A stretch of DNA of 64,000 nt. Source: Actinomycetes bacterium. GTDB taxonomy: Bacteria > Actinomycetota > Actinomycetes > Mycobacteriales > Mycobacteriaceae. Numbering within the stretch: the first letter of the stretch is position 1; each line of letters begins with the position of its first letter. The stretch covers positions 124,001 to 188,000 of the forward strand of contig JAEYMI010000074.1 of assembly GCA_023461275.1 (NCBI GenBank), in the 5' to 3' direction. The translations under genes and the position numbers were made by a program. This document shows, piece after piece, positions 26,018 to 34,615 of this stretch. The notes under the pieces are model-generated. The model was not told where the DNA came from. It saw only the letters and a program-made list of their open reading frames with translations, and did no database searches.

Positions 26018-26632
26018 GTGCCCTTCGACGTGACCGTGTACACGACGACCGTCATCACGCTGTTGGTGATCATGGACCCGCCCGGCCAGATTCCGTTGTT
26101 CCTGAGTCTGGTGGGTCATCGGTCGCCGGATTATCGACGCCGCGCCGCGTGGCAGGCTCCGCTGGTCAGTCTGTTCGTGATCAGCGTCTTCGCCATCGGC
26201 GGCAAGGCGATCCTGAACTACCTGCACATCGGGATCCCCGCGTTGCAGGGAGCGGGCGGCCTGCTGCTGTTGCTGGTGGCGCTGCAACTGCTGACCGGAC
26301 TCGGCAATGCGGGCAACCCGCAGGCATCCGACGACGTGAATGTGGCGCTGGTTCCGTTGGGCACCCCGCTGCTGGCCGGTCCGGGGGCTATCGCCGCGGT
26401 GATCGTCGAGGTCAGTAACGCACACGGCGCTGCGAGTAGCTACCTCGCAATTGCCGCCGCCATCATCACCGTGCATCTGGTGGTGATGGTGGTCCTGCTC
26501 AACGCGACGTTCCTCATCCGCGTGCTCGGCGTCGGCGGGATCACGCTACTGGCCAAGATCGCGGGCCTGCTGCTGGCCGCGATCGCAGTGCAGCTGATCG
26601 CGAATTCGATCACCGGCTTCATCAACGCGTGA
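26018..26632 (+). CDS. MarC family membrane protein
   Basis: This 204-residue integral membrane protein has about six hydrophobic helices. The MarC signatures are visible: LLVIMDPPGQIPLFLSL in the first helix region and PLGTPLLAGPGAIAAVI in the middle. The family was once linked to antibiotic resistance, but its transported substrate is unknown. The GTG start is divergent from corA with an 82-base gap. The lipoprotein gene starts 16 bases after its stop and may be cotranscribed. Confidence 0.85.
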   Translation: MPFDVTVYTTTVITLLVIMDPPGQIPLFLSLVGHRSPDYRRRAAWQAPLVSLFVISVFAIGGKAILNYLHIGIPALQGAGGLLLLLVALQLLTGLGNAGNPQASDDVNVALVPLGTPLLAGPGAIAAVIVEVSNAHGAASSYLAIAAAIITVHLVVMVVLLNATFLIRVLGVGGITLLAKIAGLLLAAIAVQLIANSITGFINA

Positions 26633-26648
26633 GCACCTGATTAGCGTG

Positions 26649-27542
26649 ATGAGGGTGCGTACAACGGTGATCGCGGCGATGACGGTGTTACTCCTGGGCC
26701 TTGGCCTGACCGCGTGCACGTCGTCGGGAACGCCGCCGCCCCGCACCCTGGTGGTGGGTGCGCAGTCCACGCCGGCGATGACGGTGCTGGCCAGGATCTA
26801 TGCGACCGTTTTGCGCAACACCGGCGCGAACGTGTCGGCCGACCTCACCACCGGCACCTACCCGCAGCTGCTCGACGCGATGGGTGGCGGCCGGCTCGAC
26901 CTGTTTCCGGCCGGCAGTGGCGCACTGCTGGCCGACCTTGCTCCGCAACAGAATTCGACGAGCTCCGAAGATGTCTACAACGACCTCAACCGATCACTGC
27001 CACAAGGGGTTTCGGTGGGGGACCCGACGACGGTCGCGGCCGCACCGCAGATCTTCGTGGCTTCCTCGCTCGCCGAACGCAGTGGCGCAACCGATCTCGC
27101 GTCGTGCGCGCGGTTGCCCGAGGGGCTGCCGGTGGTGACCGCGTCAGCACCGGATCCCGGTGTGGTCGCGGCGTTCTCGACGGCGGGCTGCCGGCTGGGG
27201 CCCACCGAGATCCTCGGATCCACTACGGCCGTGGTCGACCGCGTGGCCTCGGGAAGCGCGCTGGGCATCCTCAGTCCGCTCGACGTCGACGGTGGAGATG
27301 CCGGCGCCGCGGCAACCTCGCTGCAGGCGTTGACCGTCGCCACCACCACGACCGGACCCAGGGCGCAAGATCTGGTACCGGTGTACCGGACTGCAGCCCT
27401 GAGCCGTGATCAGGTGAAGGCGATCAACAAGGTGGCCGGCGAACTGACCACCGCAGACCTCGCCGCCATGGCGGGCAAGGCCCGATCAGGTGCGAACCCG
27501 TCGGACCTCGCCGCCACCTGGTTGGCCGAACACGGGTTATAG
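26649..27542 (+). CDS. Substrate-binding lipoprotein, glycine-betaine/quaternary-amine (OpuAC) type
   Basis: This protein of about 297 residues has a lipoprotein signal peptide (MTVLLLGLGLTACTSSG, lipobox LTAC, Cys near residue 23) and an OpuAC-like binding fold: LVVGAQSTPAMTVLARIYATVLRNTGANV, then GGGRLDLFPAGSGALLADL, and a C-terminal LSRDQVKAINKVAGELT. Such proteins deliver osmoprotectants to an ABC importer. No permease or ATPase for it lies in the window, so it is an orphan here or partners with a distant system. GTG 26646 is an alternative start. Confidence 0.7.
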   Translation: MRVRTTVIAAMTVLLLGLGLTACTSSGTPPPRTLVVGAQSTPAMTVLARIYATVLRNTGANVSADLTTGTYPQLLDAMGGGRLDLFPAGSGALLADLAPQQNSTSSEDVYNDLNRSLPQGVSVGDPTTVAAAPQIFVASSLAERSGATDLASCARLPEGLPVVTASAPDPGVVAAFSTAGCRLGPTEILGSTTAVVDRVASGSALGILSPLDVDGGDAGAAATSLQALTVATTTTGPRAQDLVPVYRTAALSRDQVKAINKVAGELTTADLAAMAGKARSGANPSDLAATWLAEHGL

Positions 27543-27573
27543 GTTCGCTCCCAGCGGGCTTTGGCCATCGGGC

Positions 27574-28404
27574 TCAGTGGGCTTTGGCCATCAGGTAGCC
27601 CGTCGCCTTACCCATGAACCACTGGTACTTCGATGCGACGACCCGAACCCAGAGGTCGAGGGCGATCGCGTCGGCACCGACGAGTACCCGGGCCTTGTTC
27701 TTCTTGACTCCCTTGATGATCACGTCGGCCGCATCTTCCGAGGTCATTCGGGCGAGGTACTTGTCGAACAGTGCCGCAGTGCTCTTCTGGTCGTGACCGC
27801 CGGACACGGTGGCATTGCGAGCGATGGCCGTCTTGATGCCGCCGGGGTGCACACAGGTCACCTTGACCGGATGCTTGGCGACGATCATCTCCTGGTTGAG
27901 TGCCTCGGTGAAGCCGCGTACCGCGAACTTCGCCGCGTTGTAGGCCGACTGGCCCGGTTCGGCGAGCAGGCCGAACAGTGACGACGTGTTGACGATGTGT
28001 CCGTCGCCGGAGGCGATGATGTGCGGCAGGAATGCCTTGGTGCCGTTGACGACTCCCCAGAAGTCGACGTCCATCACGCGTTCGATGTCTTTGAACTCCA
28101 TCTTCTCGATCTCGCCGGTATGTGCGATGCCGGCGTTGTTGAAGATGACGTTGACCGTTCCGTAGTGCGCCACGACGGTGTCGGCGTACTCGAGCATCGC
28201 TTCACGCTCGGCGACGTTGAGGAGCTGGCTGTGCACCTGGGCGCCCGTCTCGCGCACGAGTCGTTCGGTCTCCTCCAGGCCGGCCGGATTCATGTCGGAG
28301 ATGGCCAGTTTCGCGCCTTGGTGACCCAGTTTGACCGCGAGGTCGCGACCCATGCCGGAGCCGGCGCCGGTGATGACCACGACCTTGTCCCGAAAGCTTT
28401 TCAT
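27574..28404 (-). CDS. Short-chain dehydrogenase/reductase (SDR)
   Basis: This 276-residue classical SDR has the coenzyme motif TGAGSGMG, NNAG near residue 85, and the catalytic Ser-Tyr-Lys set (NTSSLFGLL, then SAYNAAKFAVRG). A GGAGA site is 6-10 bases before the ATG at 28404. It lies 41 bases downstream of the monooxygenase on the same strand; a monooxygenase plus SDR pair of this type resembles the mymA region of mycobacteria. It probably oxidises or reduces an alcohol/ketone handled by the monooxygenase. A duplicated copy of its last 16-18 bases lies just past the stop. Confidence 0.85.
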   Translation of the reverse strand: MKSFRDKVVVITGAGSGMGRDLAVKLGHQGAKLAISDMNPAGLEETERLVRETGAQVHSQLLNVAEREAMLEYADTVVAHYGTVNVIFNNAGIAHTGEIEKMEFKDIERVMDVDFWGVVNGTKAFLPHIIASGDGHIVNTSSLFGLLAEPGQSAYNAAKFAVRGFTEALNQEMIVAKHPVKVTCVHPGGIKTAIARNATVSGGHDQKSTAALFDKYLARMTSEDAADVIIKGVKKNKARVLVGADAIALDLWVRVVASKYQWFMGKATGYLMAKAH

Positions 28405-28445
28405 GTGTTCTCCTCGATTCTTTGAAACGACGTGCGCGGGCCGGC

Positions 28446-29981
28446 TCAGACGGTGGCGTCGACGGTGTTGCCGGCGGCGTTCCCGGCGGCGATGGCAGCA
28501 GGTGTGTCTCGTCGGACATCGTAGGCGGCAACGTCGAAATTCCTTGTCGCCCTGCGGAAGTTGAACGTGAACCCGGGCCACAGCGTGGTGATGTTGCCGT
28601 GGTCGTCCTTGTACCAGGAAGCGCAACCTCCGTTGACCCACACGCTGTTGCGCAGATCGTGCTGAATGCCGGCGTTGTACTCACGCTGCCGGGCAAACTG
28701 CACGTCACTGCGTGTGATGCCTTGCGCACGAACGGTTTCCAGGTATCCGACGAGGTAGTTCAGCTGGGACTCGATCATGTAGACCATCGACGTGTGGCCA
28801 AGGCCGGTGGACGGCCCCACCATCAGGAACATGTTGGGGAACCCGTGCACCGTGGCACCCTTGTACGCCTGCATGCCGATCTCGTCCCACACCGCGGCCA
28901 GGCTGCGGTCGTCGGCGCCCTCGATGACGTCGAAGACCGGTGAGTCGGTCACGTGGAATCCGGTGGCGACGACGATCGCGTCGACCTCGCGGGCGGTGCC
29001 GTTGGCGGTGACGATGCCGGTGGCGGTCACCTCGGCGATTGGGTCGGTGACCAGGTCGACGTGGGACCGGTTGATCGCCGGGTACCAGTCATTGGAGCGC
29101 AGGATGCGCTTGCAGCCGACCTGGAAGGTCGGGGTGACCTTGCGGCGCAGTTCGGGATTGCTGATGGTGCGGTTGATGTTGCCGCGGCAGACCAGCTCGA
29201 TCGGCTTGAGTGCCTTGGGGGAGTAAGTGAGTCCGAAAGCGGTGACCTCATTGAGCGCGTAGATGCCGGCGCGCACGGCCTTCATGTAGCCGGGAACGTT
29301 GGCGAATGCCCACTTCTCGGCATCGGCATAGGCGCGCTCGGTGCGCGGCACGATCCACGGTGCGGTGCGCTGGTAGACGTCGAGGTGGGAGACCTTCTTG
29401 ACCAGTGACGGCACCACCTGGATGGCCGATGCGCCGGTACCGATCACCGCGACCCGCTTGCCGGCGAAGTCGTAGCTCGAGTCCCAGCGCGCGGTGTGGA
29501 TGATCTTGCCACCGAAGTCGTTGATGCCCTTGATATCCGGCAGATTCGGCTCGCACAGCGGTCCGATCGCGCCGATCATGAACTGCGCACGGAACTGCGC
29601 CTGCTCGCCGTCGCGCTCGGTGTCGATGATCCAGCGCAGCGAGGCCTCGTCCCAATGCGCGCGGGTGACCTCGGTGCGGAATCGTGTCTTGGCGGCGATC
29701 GAGTACTTGTCGGCCACACCGTTGATGTAGCGGTGGATCTCCGGCTGGTGCGAGTAGGAACGCGACCAGTTGGGGTTCTGCTCGAACGAGTACGAGTAAA
29801 GATGTGACGGCACGTCGCAGGCCGCGCCGGGGTAGGTGTTGTCTCGCCAGGTCCCGCCGAAGTCCTGACCGCGGTCGAGGATGACGAGGTCGTCGAACCC
29901 ACGCTGGGTGAGCTTGATGGCGGCACCGAGGCCGGAGAAGCCGGCGCCGATGATGGCGATCTGAACATCAGTTGTTGGCAT
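28446..29981 (-). CDS. FAD-dependent Baeyer-Villiger-type monooxygenase
   Basis: This 511-residue flavoprotein uses NADPH and O2. The FAD Rossmann motif GAGFSGLG is at the N-terminus, the second nucleotide motif GTGASA follows near residue 185, and between them the Baeyer-Villiger fingerprint FGGKIIHTARWD fits FxGxxxHxxxW[P/D]. The usual DFGGTWRDNTYPGAACD segment is also present. The likely substrate is a ketone or long-chain carbonyl. ATG 29981 is chosen over GTG 29987. It is divergent from a TetR regulator that probably represses it, and the SDR follows. Confidence 0.88.
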   Translation of the reverse strand: MPTTDVQIAIIGAGFSGLGAAIKLTQRGFDDLVILDRGQDFGGTWRDNTYPGAACDVPSHLYSYSFEQNPNWSRSYSHQPEIHRYINGVADKYSIAAKTRFRTEVTRAHWDEASLRWIIDTERDGEQAQFRAQFMIGAIGPLCEPNLPDIKGINDFGGKIIHTARWDSSYDFAGKRVAVIGTGASAIQVVPSLVKKVSHLDVYQRTAPWIVPRTERAYADAEKWAFANVPGYMKAVRAGIYALNEVTAFGLTYSPKALKPIELVCRGNINRTISNPELRRKVTPTFQVGCKRILRSNDWYPAINRSHVDLVTDPIAEVTATGIVTANGTAREVDAIVVATGFHVTDSPVFDVIEGADDRSLAAVWDEIGMQAYKGATVHGFPNMFLMVGPSTGLGHTSMVYMIESQLNYLVGYLETVRAQGITRSDVQFARQREYNAGIQHDLRNSVWVNGGCASWYKDDHGNITTLWPGFTFNFRRATRNFDVAAYDVRRDTPAAIAAGNAAGNTVDATV

Positions 29982-30003
29982 GGTCACACTGTAAGCCGCT
30001 TAC

Positions 30004-30041
30004 TGACTGATCGTCAATAGCGTATTGAACGCCGGTCAATA
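30004..30041. promoter_or_regulatory. Paired inverted repeats (TetR operator candidate) between the monooxygenase and tetR genes
   Basis: In the 79-base divergent gap, TATTGA-N7-TCAATA (30023-30041) is a perfect inverted repeat, and TGAC-N5-GTCA (30004-30016) is a second one sharing the GTCAA half. Both overlap where the two promoters must be, as expected for a TetR protein controlling itself and the monooxygenase-SDR operon. Confidence 0.6.
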
Positions 30042-30060
30042 GTCGCATAGACTTCAGGGC

Positions 30061-30672
30061 GTGACGCAGGCGAAACGAACTCGGATGAGCCCGGCCGCGC
30101 GCCGTGATCAGCTCCTCGAGCTCGGTCTACAGATGGTCGCAGACCGGCCGCTCGAGGATGTCTCGATCGATGCGATTGCCGAGGAAGCGGGCGTCTCGCG
30201 TGCTCTGCTCTTCCACTATTTTGCCTCCAAGCAGGACTTTCACGTCGCTATCGCCCGCGCGCAGGGCGAACAGATGCTCGCGCTGACCGCGCCTGATCCC
30301 AGCCTCGGCGACCCGATCTCGATCCTCGCAGCGTCGTTGTCGGCCTTCGTCGACTATGTCGAGGAACATCGCACGGCGTACACCGCCTTCCTGCGCGGTG
30401 CCGCCAGCGCAGACCCGTCGATGCGTGCCGTCGTGGACGGCACCCGGACCGCCATGGTCGACCGCATACTCGAGTACGCACCCGCATTGGGCATCGAGGT
30501 GACCCCGCTGGTCCGGGTGGGCACGTTCGGGTGGGTGGCGTTCGTCGAAGAGGTCACCATCAGTTGGCTGACCGATCAGAACATCACTCGCGACGAACTC
30601 CTCGAACTGATCACCGGATCACTACCGGCGTTGGCGTCGACGTTTCCGGTGGCGGTCGCGCCGGCCGACTAG
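30061..30672 (+). CDS. TetR/AcrR family transcriptional regulator
   Basis: This 203-residue regulator has the TetR N-terminal DNA-binding domain (ARRDQLLELGLQMVADRPLEDVSIDAIAEEAGVSRALLFHYF in outline, with the HTH near residues 30-55) and a helical ligand-binding domain. It is divergent from the monooxygenase-SDR operon and is its probable repressor. The GTG at 30061 sits just after the paired operators. Its stop codon and that of the opposing mqo gene share the bases CTAG at 30669-30672. Confidence 0.85.
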   Translation: MTQAKRTRMSPAARRDQLLELGLQMVADRPLEDVSIDAIAEEAGVSRALLFHYFASKQDFHVAIARAQGEQMLALTAPDPSLGDPISILAASLSAFVDYVEEHRTAYTAFLRGAASADPSMRAVVDGTRTAMVDRILEYAPALGIEVTPLVRVGTFGWVAFVEEVTISWLTDQNITRDELLELITGSLPALASTFPVAVAPAD

Positions 30673-32114
30673 CGATCATCGTCGATGGCGCTCAGGGCGG
30701 GGAGCCAGGAGCTCATGGTGGCCCGCCACGATGTGCTCCATTCATCCGGAAAGCATCGCCGTAGGCAGTCGATCATGATCGGCACAGCGGTCGACGCGCC
30801 CGGGGATGCGCCCAGCAATCCGGCGATCGAGGAATCGGAGCTGACCACAAGTTCCGTACCCTGCTGGATCACCCCGATCCGACGGCGATCCGGCGTGATC
30901 AGTTGTGCGCGTTGACCCGCGGCGATGAACTCCCAGTCCGAGGGTTCGGCCTGTGGGTAGAACCGTTTGAGCTGAGCGAACTTTCGGCCTGGCCTCGCCG
31001 CCAGTTGCCCGATCAGATAACGGATCAGCCCCACATTTGTGGCGATCGCTGTGAGGATTACCGCGATGTTATGCCAGCGCATGGTGGTGAAGAAGTCGCT
31101 CCAACGGCCGTGTTTCAGCAGCTTGGTGCTGAATGTCGCGTACGGGCCGAACATGAGGTGATCGGCGCCATCCACCACCCGCCGATCCAGGTGGGGGACC
31201 GACATGGGCGGTGCGCCCAGCTCGGCCTGACCGTAGACCTTGGCGTTGTGACGATCCACGACGCGAGGCCGGGAGCATCGGAGGAAGGCCGCTCCCACGG
31301 GCAAGACGGCGTAGCCGTGAACCTCCTCAACCCGTGCGCGCTGTAGTAGTCGTAGCGAGTATCCCCCGGCGCCGACGAATACTTTGCGGCTGCGAATATG
31401 GAAGTCGCCGTGCATATTCCGGCCTCGAATCGACCACGTCCCGTCGGGCTCCCGGCGGACGCGCCGGACCTCGTGGCCGAGACGGATCTCTCCGCCCGCG
31501 GCGGCGATGATGGCGCCGAGTTGTTTGGTGAGTGAACCGAAGTCGACGTCGGTGCCCTCCCTCACGCGCGTCGCGGCCACCGGCTCATGAAGGGAACGCC
31601 CCTCCATCACTAGCGGTGCCCACCGCGCGATGACCTCTGGATCGTCGGTGAATTCCATTGCAGTGAAATCTGATTCGTTCACAAGTGTGGTGTGTCGGCG
31701 TCGCAAGTACTCCACATCGTGCTCGCCGAAGACCACGGTGACGTGTGGCGTGGTGTGGATGAACCCCTCCGGTTCGAGCAGCCCCGACGCGGTGAGATGT
31801 GACCACCACTGCCGGCTCAATCGAAACTGCGCGGCGATGGTGGTCGGCTTGGAACCGTCGTCCGGGTCGGGCATGTAGTTCAGCTCGCAATACCCGGAGT
31901 GACCAGTGCCTGCGTTGTTCCACGGATCGGTGCTCTCGGTGGCCAGAGCGTGCGATCTCTCGAGCACCACGATCTCGAGACCGGGATCGAGGAGCGCGAG
32001 CATCGAGCCGAGGGTTGCCGACATGATTCCGCCGCCGATGAGGATCGCGTCGACGAGGGGTGTGGGCTGCGCTGGCTTCACGGCACGGTGGCGTGTGGGT
32101 TGCTGACGTGGCAT
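30669..32114 (-). CDS. mqo: Malate:quinone oxidoreductase
   Basis: Mqo is a peripheral membrane FAD enzyme that oxidises malate to oxaloacetate and reduces (mena)quinone in the TCA cycle. The 481-residue protein has the family start LIGGGIMSATLGSMLALLDP, WNNAGTGHSGYCELNY, a mid-protein GAGGYSLRLLQRA, and the end SIAGLLGASPGASTAVPIMI. The frame extends to 32315, but ATG 32114 starts at the conserved region and leaves a 65-base divergent promoter. The divergent LysR gene probably regulates it. Confidence 0.9.
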   Translation of the reverse strand: MPRQQPTRHRAVKPAQPTPLVDAILIGGGIMSATLGSMLALLDPGLEIVVLERSHALATESTDPWNNAGTGHSGYCELNYMPDPDDGSKPTTIAAQFRLSRQWWSHLTASGLLEPEGFIHTTPHVTVVFGEHDVEYLRRRHTTLVNESDFTAMEFTDDPEVIARWAPLVMEGRSLHEPVAATRVREGTDVDFGSLTKQLGAIIAAAGGEIRLGHEVRRVRREPDGTWSIRGRNMHGDFHIRSRKVFVGAGGYSLRLLQRARVEEVHGYAVLPVGAAFLRCSRPRVVDRHNAKVYGQAELGAPPMSVPHLDRRVVDGADHLMFGPYATFSTKLLKHGRWSDFFTTMRWHNIAVILTAIATNVGLIRYLIGQLAARPGRKFAQLKRFYPQAEPSDWEFIAAGQRAQLITPDRRRIGVIQQGTELVVSSDSSIAGLLGASPGASTAVPIMIDCLRRCFPDEWSTSWRATMSSWLPALSAIDDDR

Positions 32115-32179
32115 GCACACACTCTTGCGGCGCGTATATCGATCCGTCCAATGAATGATTGTGGTTATATGATCCGAAT

Positions 32180-33088
32180 ATGGATAATTTGTCCGATGGT
32201 CGGTTTGTGTCGTCCGCCCAGCTGGCTCCACAGCTGCGTGCTGTCGTGGCGCTGGCGGACCACGACGGACACATGACAGCGGCGGCCGACGACCTCGGTA
32301 TTCCGCAGTCGTCAATGAGTCGGCGCATCAGCGCGTTACAGTCCATGCTCGGAGTTCCGCTGCTGATCCATCAGGGACGCACGGTGCGGCTGACCCCACA
32401 GGCACGCCGATTGGCCACCCGATGCCGTGCGTCGCTCGACGAGCTGGATCGCGCCGTCGCGGAGATCGTGGGAGAGGCCGACAGCGATCGTGGAACCGTG
32501 CGCTTCGGGTTTCCGTTGACCATGGGGTCGGGACGCATCCCCGATCTCTTGGCGGAGTTCAGGACTCGCAATCCGGGAATCCGGGTGGTCCTCAAACAGG
32601 CACACGGTGCGGAACTCGAAGCCGACCTCCTACGCGGCGATCTGGATCTAGCGGTTGTCATTCCAGAGCCGAGCCGCTTGAACCACAGACCCATCGCCAC
32701 CCAACCGATCTGTGCGGTCGTGCCCACGGGGCATCACCTCGCACACCGAGACAGTGTTCCGATCGGCATGCTCGACGGTGAGATCTTCATCGCCAATCCG
32801 GCCAACTACAACCTCCGTCAGGCTACCGAGAAGTGGTGTCGCGAAGCAGGTTTCATTCCCGACGTCGCACTCGAGGTGACCGAGTTCGCCACGATTCGTG
32901 AACTCGTCAGCCGCCGATTGGGTATCGCACTGCTCCCTCACGACGAACGTTCGGTTCCCGGAGTGACTGAAGTTCCTCTGGCCGGACGAGGCCACACCCG
33001 GACGGTGTCGCTGGCGTGGAGCACCACCACCCACTCCGCGCCCACCCGCAAACTCGACGACTTCCTGGTCAGCCATTGGGATCGCTGA
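32180..33088 (+). CDS. LysR family transcriptional regulator
   Basis: This 302-residue LysR protein has an N-terminal winged HTH (LADHDGHMTAAADDLGIPQSSMSRRISAL in outline) and a periplasmic-binding-like effector domain (GTVRFGFPLTMG, LRGDLDLAVVIPEP, VSRRLGIALLPHD). ATG 32180 is chosen over 32159. An inverted repeat ATAT-N7-ATAT covers 32167-32181 at the start codon, where an autoregulatory LysR site could lie. It is divergent from mqo. Confidence 0.85.
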   Translation: MDNLSDGRFVSSAQLAPQLRAVVALADHDGHMTAAADDLGIPQSSMSRRISALQSMLGVPLLIHQGRTVRLTPQARRLATRCRASLDELDRAVAEIVGEADSDRGTVRFGFPLTMGSGRIPDLLAEFRTRNPGIRVVLKQAHGAELEADLLRGDLDLAVVIPEPSRLNHRPIATQPICAVVPTGHHLAHRDSVPIGMLDGEIFIANPANYNLRQATEKWCREAGFIPDVALEVTEFATIRELVSRRLGIALLPHDERSVPGVTEVPLAGRGHTRTVSLAWSTTTHSAPTRKLDDFLVSHWDR

Positions 33089-33150
33089 ATTCGGACCAAC
33101 CGATTCGGCGGCCGACGGCGAGGTGGCAATGCGGTCGGACGGACTGATTA

Positions 33151-33212
33151 CCGCGAACTCAGCTGGTTCCCGCGAACGTAGTTACGGTCGCGCGAACCAG
33201 CTGGAGTCGCGG
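33151..33212. terminator. Long imperfect palindrome between convergent lysR and the first papA-like gene
   Basis: The 30 bases 33151-33180 match the reverse complement of 33183-33212 at 25 positions, including an unbroken AGCTGGTTC / GAACCAGCT core. It sits in the 128-base gap where two genes converge, so a bidirectional terminator is the simplest reading. It is unusually long and has no U-tract, so a mobile-repeat origin is also possible. Confidence 0.5.
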
Positions 33213-33216
33213 GAGC

Positions 33217-34614
33217 CTATGGCGCGGCGACCAGGCCGTCGTCGGCCACGGCGGGGGACACCGTTCGGCGGGCAGCGCTCCGCAGTGTCATGGTCACGTC
33301 GTCGAGAAATGTCGCCATGGTTCGACGCGCGACCGCCGTGTCCGGGTACCGGGTGCGTAGTGCCAGTCCGCGATCGGTGCGCGAGATCCAGAACTGTGCG
33401 TCGTCGGCGGTGGTGGCGTTGGAGATGTGGTGGGCACCGATGTCGTCGTGCCGGCCGGCGCCGGGCAGGCCCCGGTAGTCGATGTAGGAGACCATGAAAA
33501 TGTCCGACCGTTCCTGCCGGAACCCGCCGGTGGCGGCCAGAACCTGCGGAATCGGTACCTCTCCCAGTCGAACTGCGCGTCGCAGAGCCGGTCCGGTACG
33601 ATGAACGGTTTCGATGAGATCGCCGGTGCTGATCACCTGCAGTGGCGCGTTGGTGGTGAACCAGCCGACCGCGTGCCGCCAGCGTTCCGCGCGTCGGGTG
33701 TGCATCGGGAACAGCAGCGACATCTGCGGCCCGCCGCCGGCGCGGCGCACCGCATCACCCATGGCCGCGACGACACCTGCGAACGGGCTGGCGCCGTTAC
33801 GCCGACAGAACGTGGTGAATCGCTCGGCCTCGTCGTCGTCGAGCACCTCGCGAACATCGGTTCGCTGACTGGCGGACTCGCCCGCCGCCACGCCGAGATC
33901 GAGCGGGAATGAGGGCAGCCGGTTGTCGTGGGAGTCGAAGAACCGCAACCACTCCCGCATCTGTGGGTCGGCGAGTGAAACCTGCGCCGCCGTGCTCTCG
34001 GCCGCACAGAAGTCGACGAAGTCGCCGCACATCGGCAATTCACCGGCACCGATCTCCGGCCCGTCATGGTAGAGCCGGTGCAGATCGTTGATCACGATCG
34101 AGATCGAGTACGCGTCGACATGGGAGTGATCGAATCCGCAGATGATCGTCGACTCGGCTTCGCGGTCGATGGCGCCGAGCAGGAAGGCGGGAAAGCCGAA
34201 CGGCCGACATGCGGCATCGAGCTGGGACCACAGGAGGTCGCGCATGGCTGCATGGCCGGTCTCATATGCCACTGATCGCGGGATCACCCGTAACTGCGTG
34301 GGGTCGTGAGAGGCTCGCGTGATGCCGCCCGGGGTGATGCCATCGGGGGTGCGGTCGAAGGCGCTGTGCAAGGTGCCGTGCCGGTTGATCAGTGCATGGT
34401 AGGCGGCGCCGAGCGCAGCTCGATCGATTCGGCCGGGAACGGTGAAAGCTGCTGCCAACCAGACGGTTTGATCATTCGACCCGGCCAGGTGGACACTCTG
34501 ATTGAACGAGGGCGCGATGGCCGATGGCTGCGGCGTGCTCGACGAACAGTCCACGTCCCAGATCACCAACTCGCCGGGGTCCGGCTCGTAGTTGTCGATG
34601 GTGGTGACCTGCAC
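33217..34614 (-). CDS. PapA-like acyltransferase 1 (condensation-domain fold)
   Basis: This 465-residue protein has the condensation/PapA fold, which transfers acyl groups from CoA or carrier proteins to hydroxyls of glycolipids. The catalytic motif is DHSHVDAYS: the essential His and the Asp of HHxxxDG are kept, but the first His is Asp and the final Gly is Ala. Later family segments include FPLDLGVAAGE, VGWFTTNAPL and YIDYRGLPGAGRHDD. GTG 34614 has a GAGAGGAC ribosome binding site and lies one base after the stop of the preceding gene, so they are coupled. The frame upstream of 34614 is not coding. It is the last gene of a three-acyltransferase operon. Confidence 0.82.
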   Translation of the reverse strand: MQVTTIDNYEPDPGELVIWDVDCSSSTPQPSAIAPSFNQSVHLAGSNDQTVWLAAAFTVPGRIDRAALGAAYHALINRHGTLHSAFDRTPDGITPGGITRASHDPTQLRVIPRSVAYETGHAAMRDLLWSQLDAACRPFGFPAFLLGAIDREAESTIICGFDHSHVDAYSISIVINDLHRLYHDGPEIGAGELPMCGDFVDFCAAESTAAQVSLADPQMREWLRFFDSHDNRLPSFPLDLGVAAGESASQRTDVREVLDDDEAERFTTFCRRNGASPFAGVVAAMGDAVRRAGGGPQMSLLFPMHTRRAERWRHAVGWFTTNAPLQVISTGDLIETVHRTGPALRRAVRLGEVPIPQVLAATGGFRQERSDIFMVSYIDYRGLPGAGRHDDIGAHHISNATTADDAQFWISRTDRGLALRTRYPDTAVARRTMATFLDDVTMTLRSAARRTVSPAVADDGLVAAP

Positions 34615-34615
34615 G

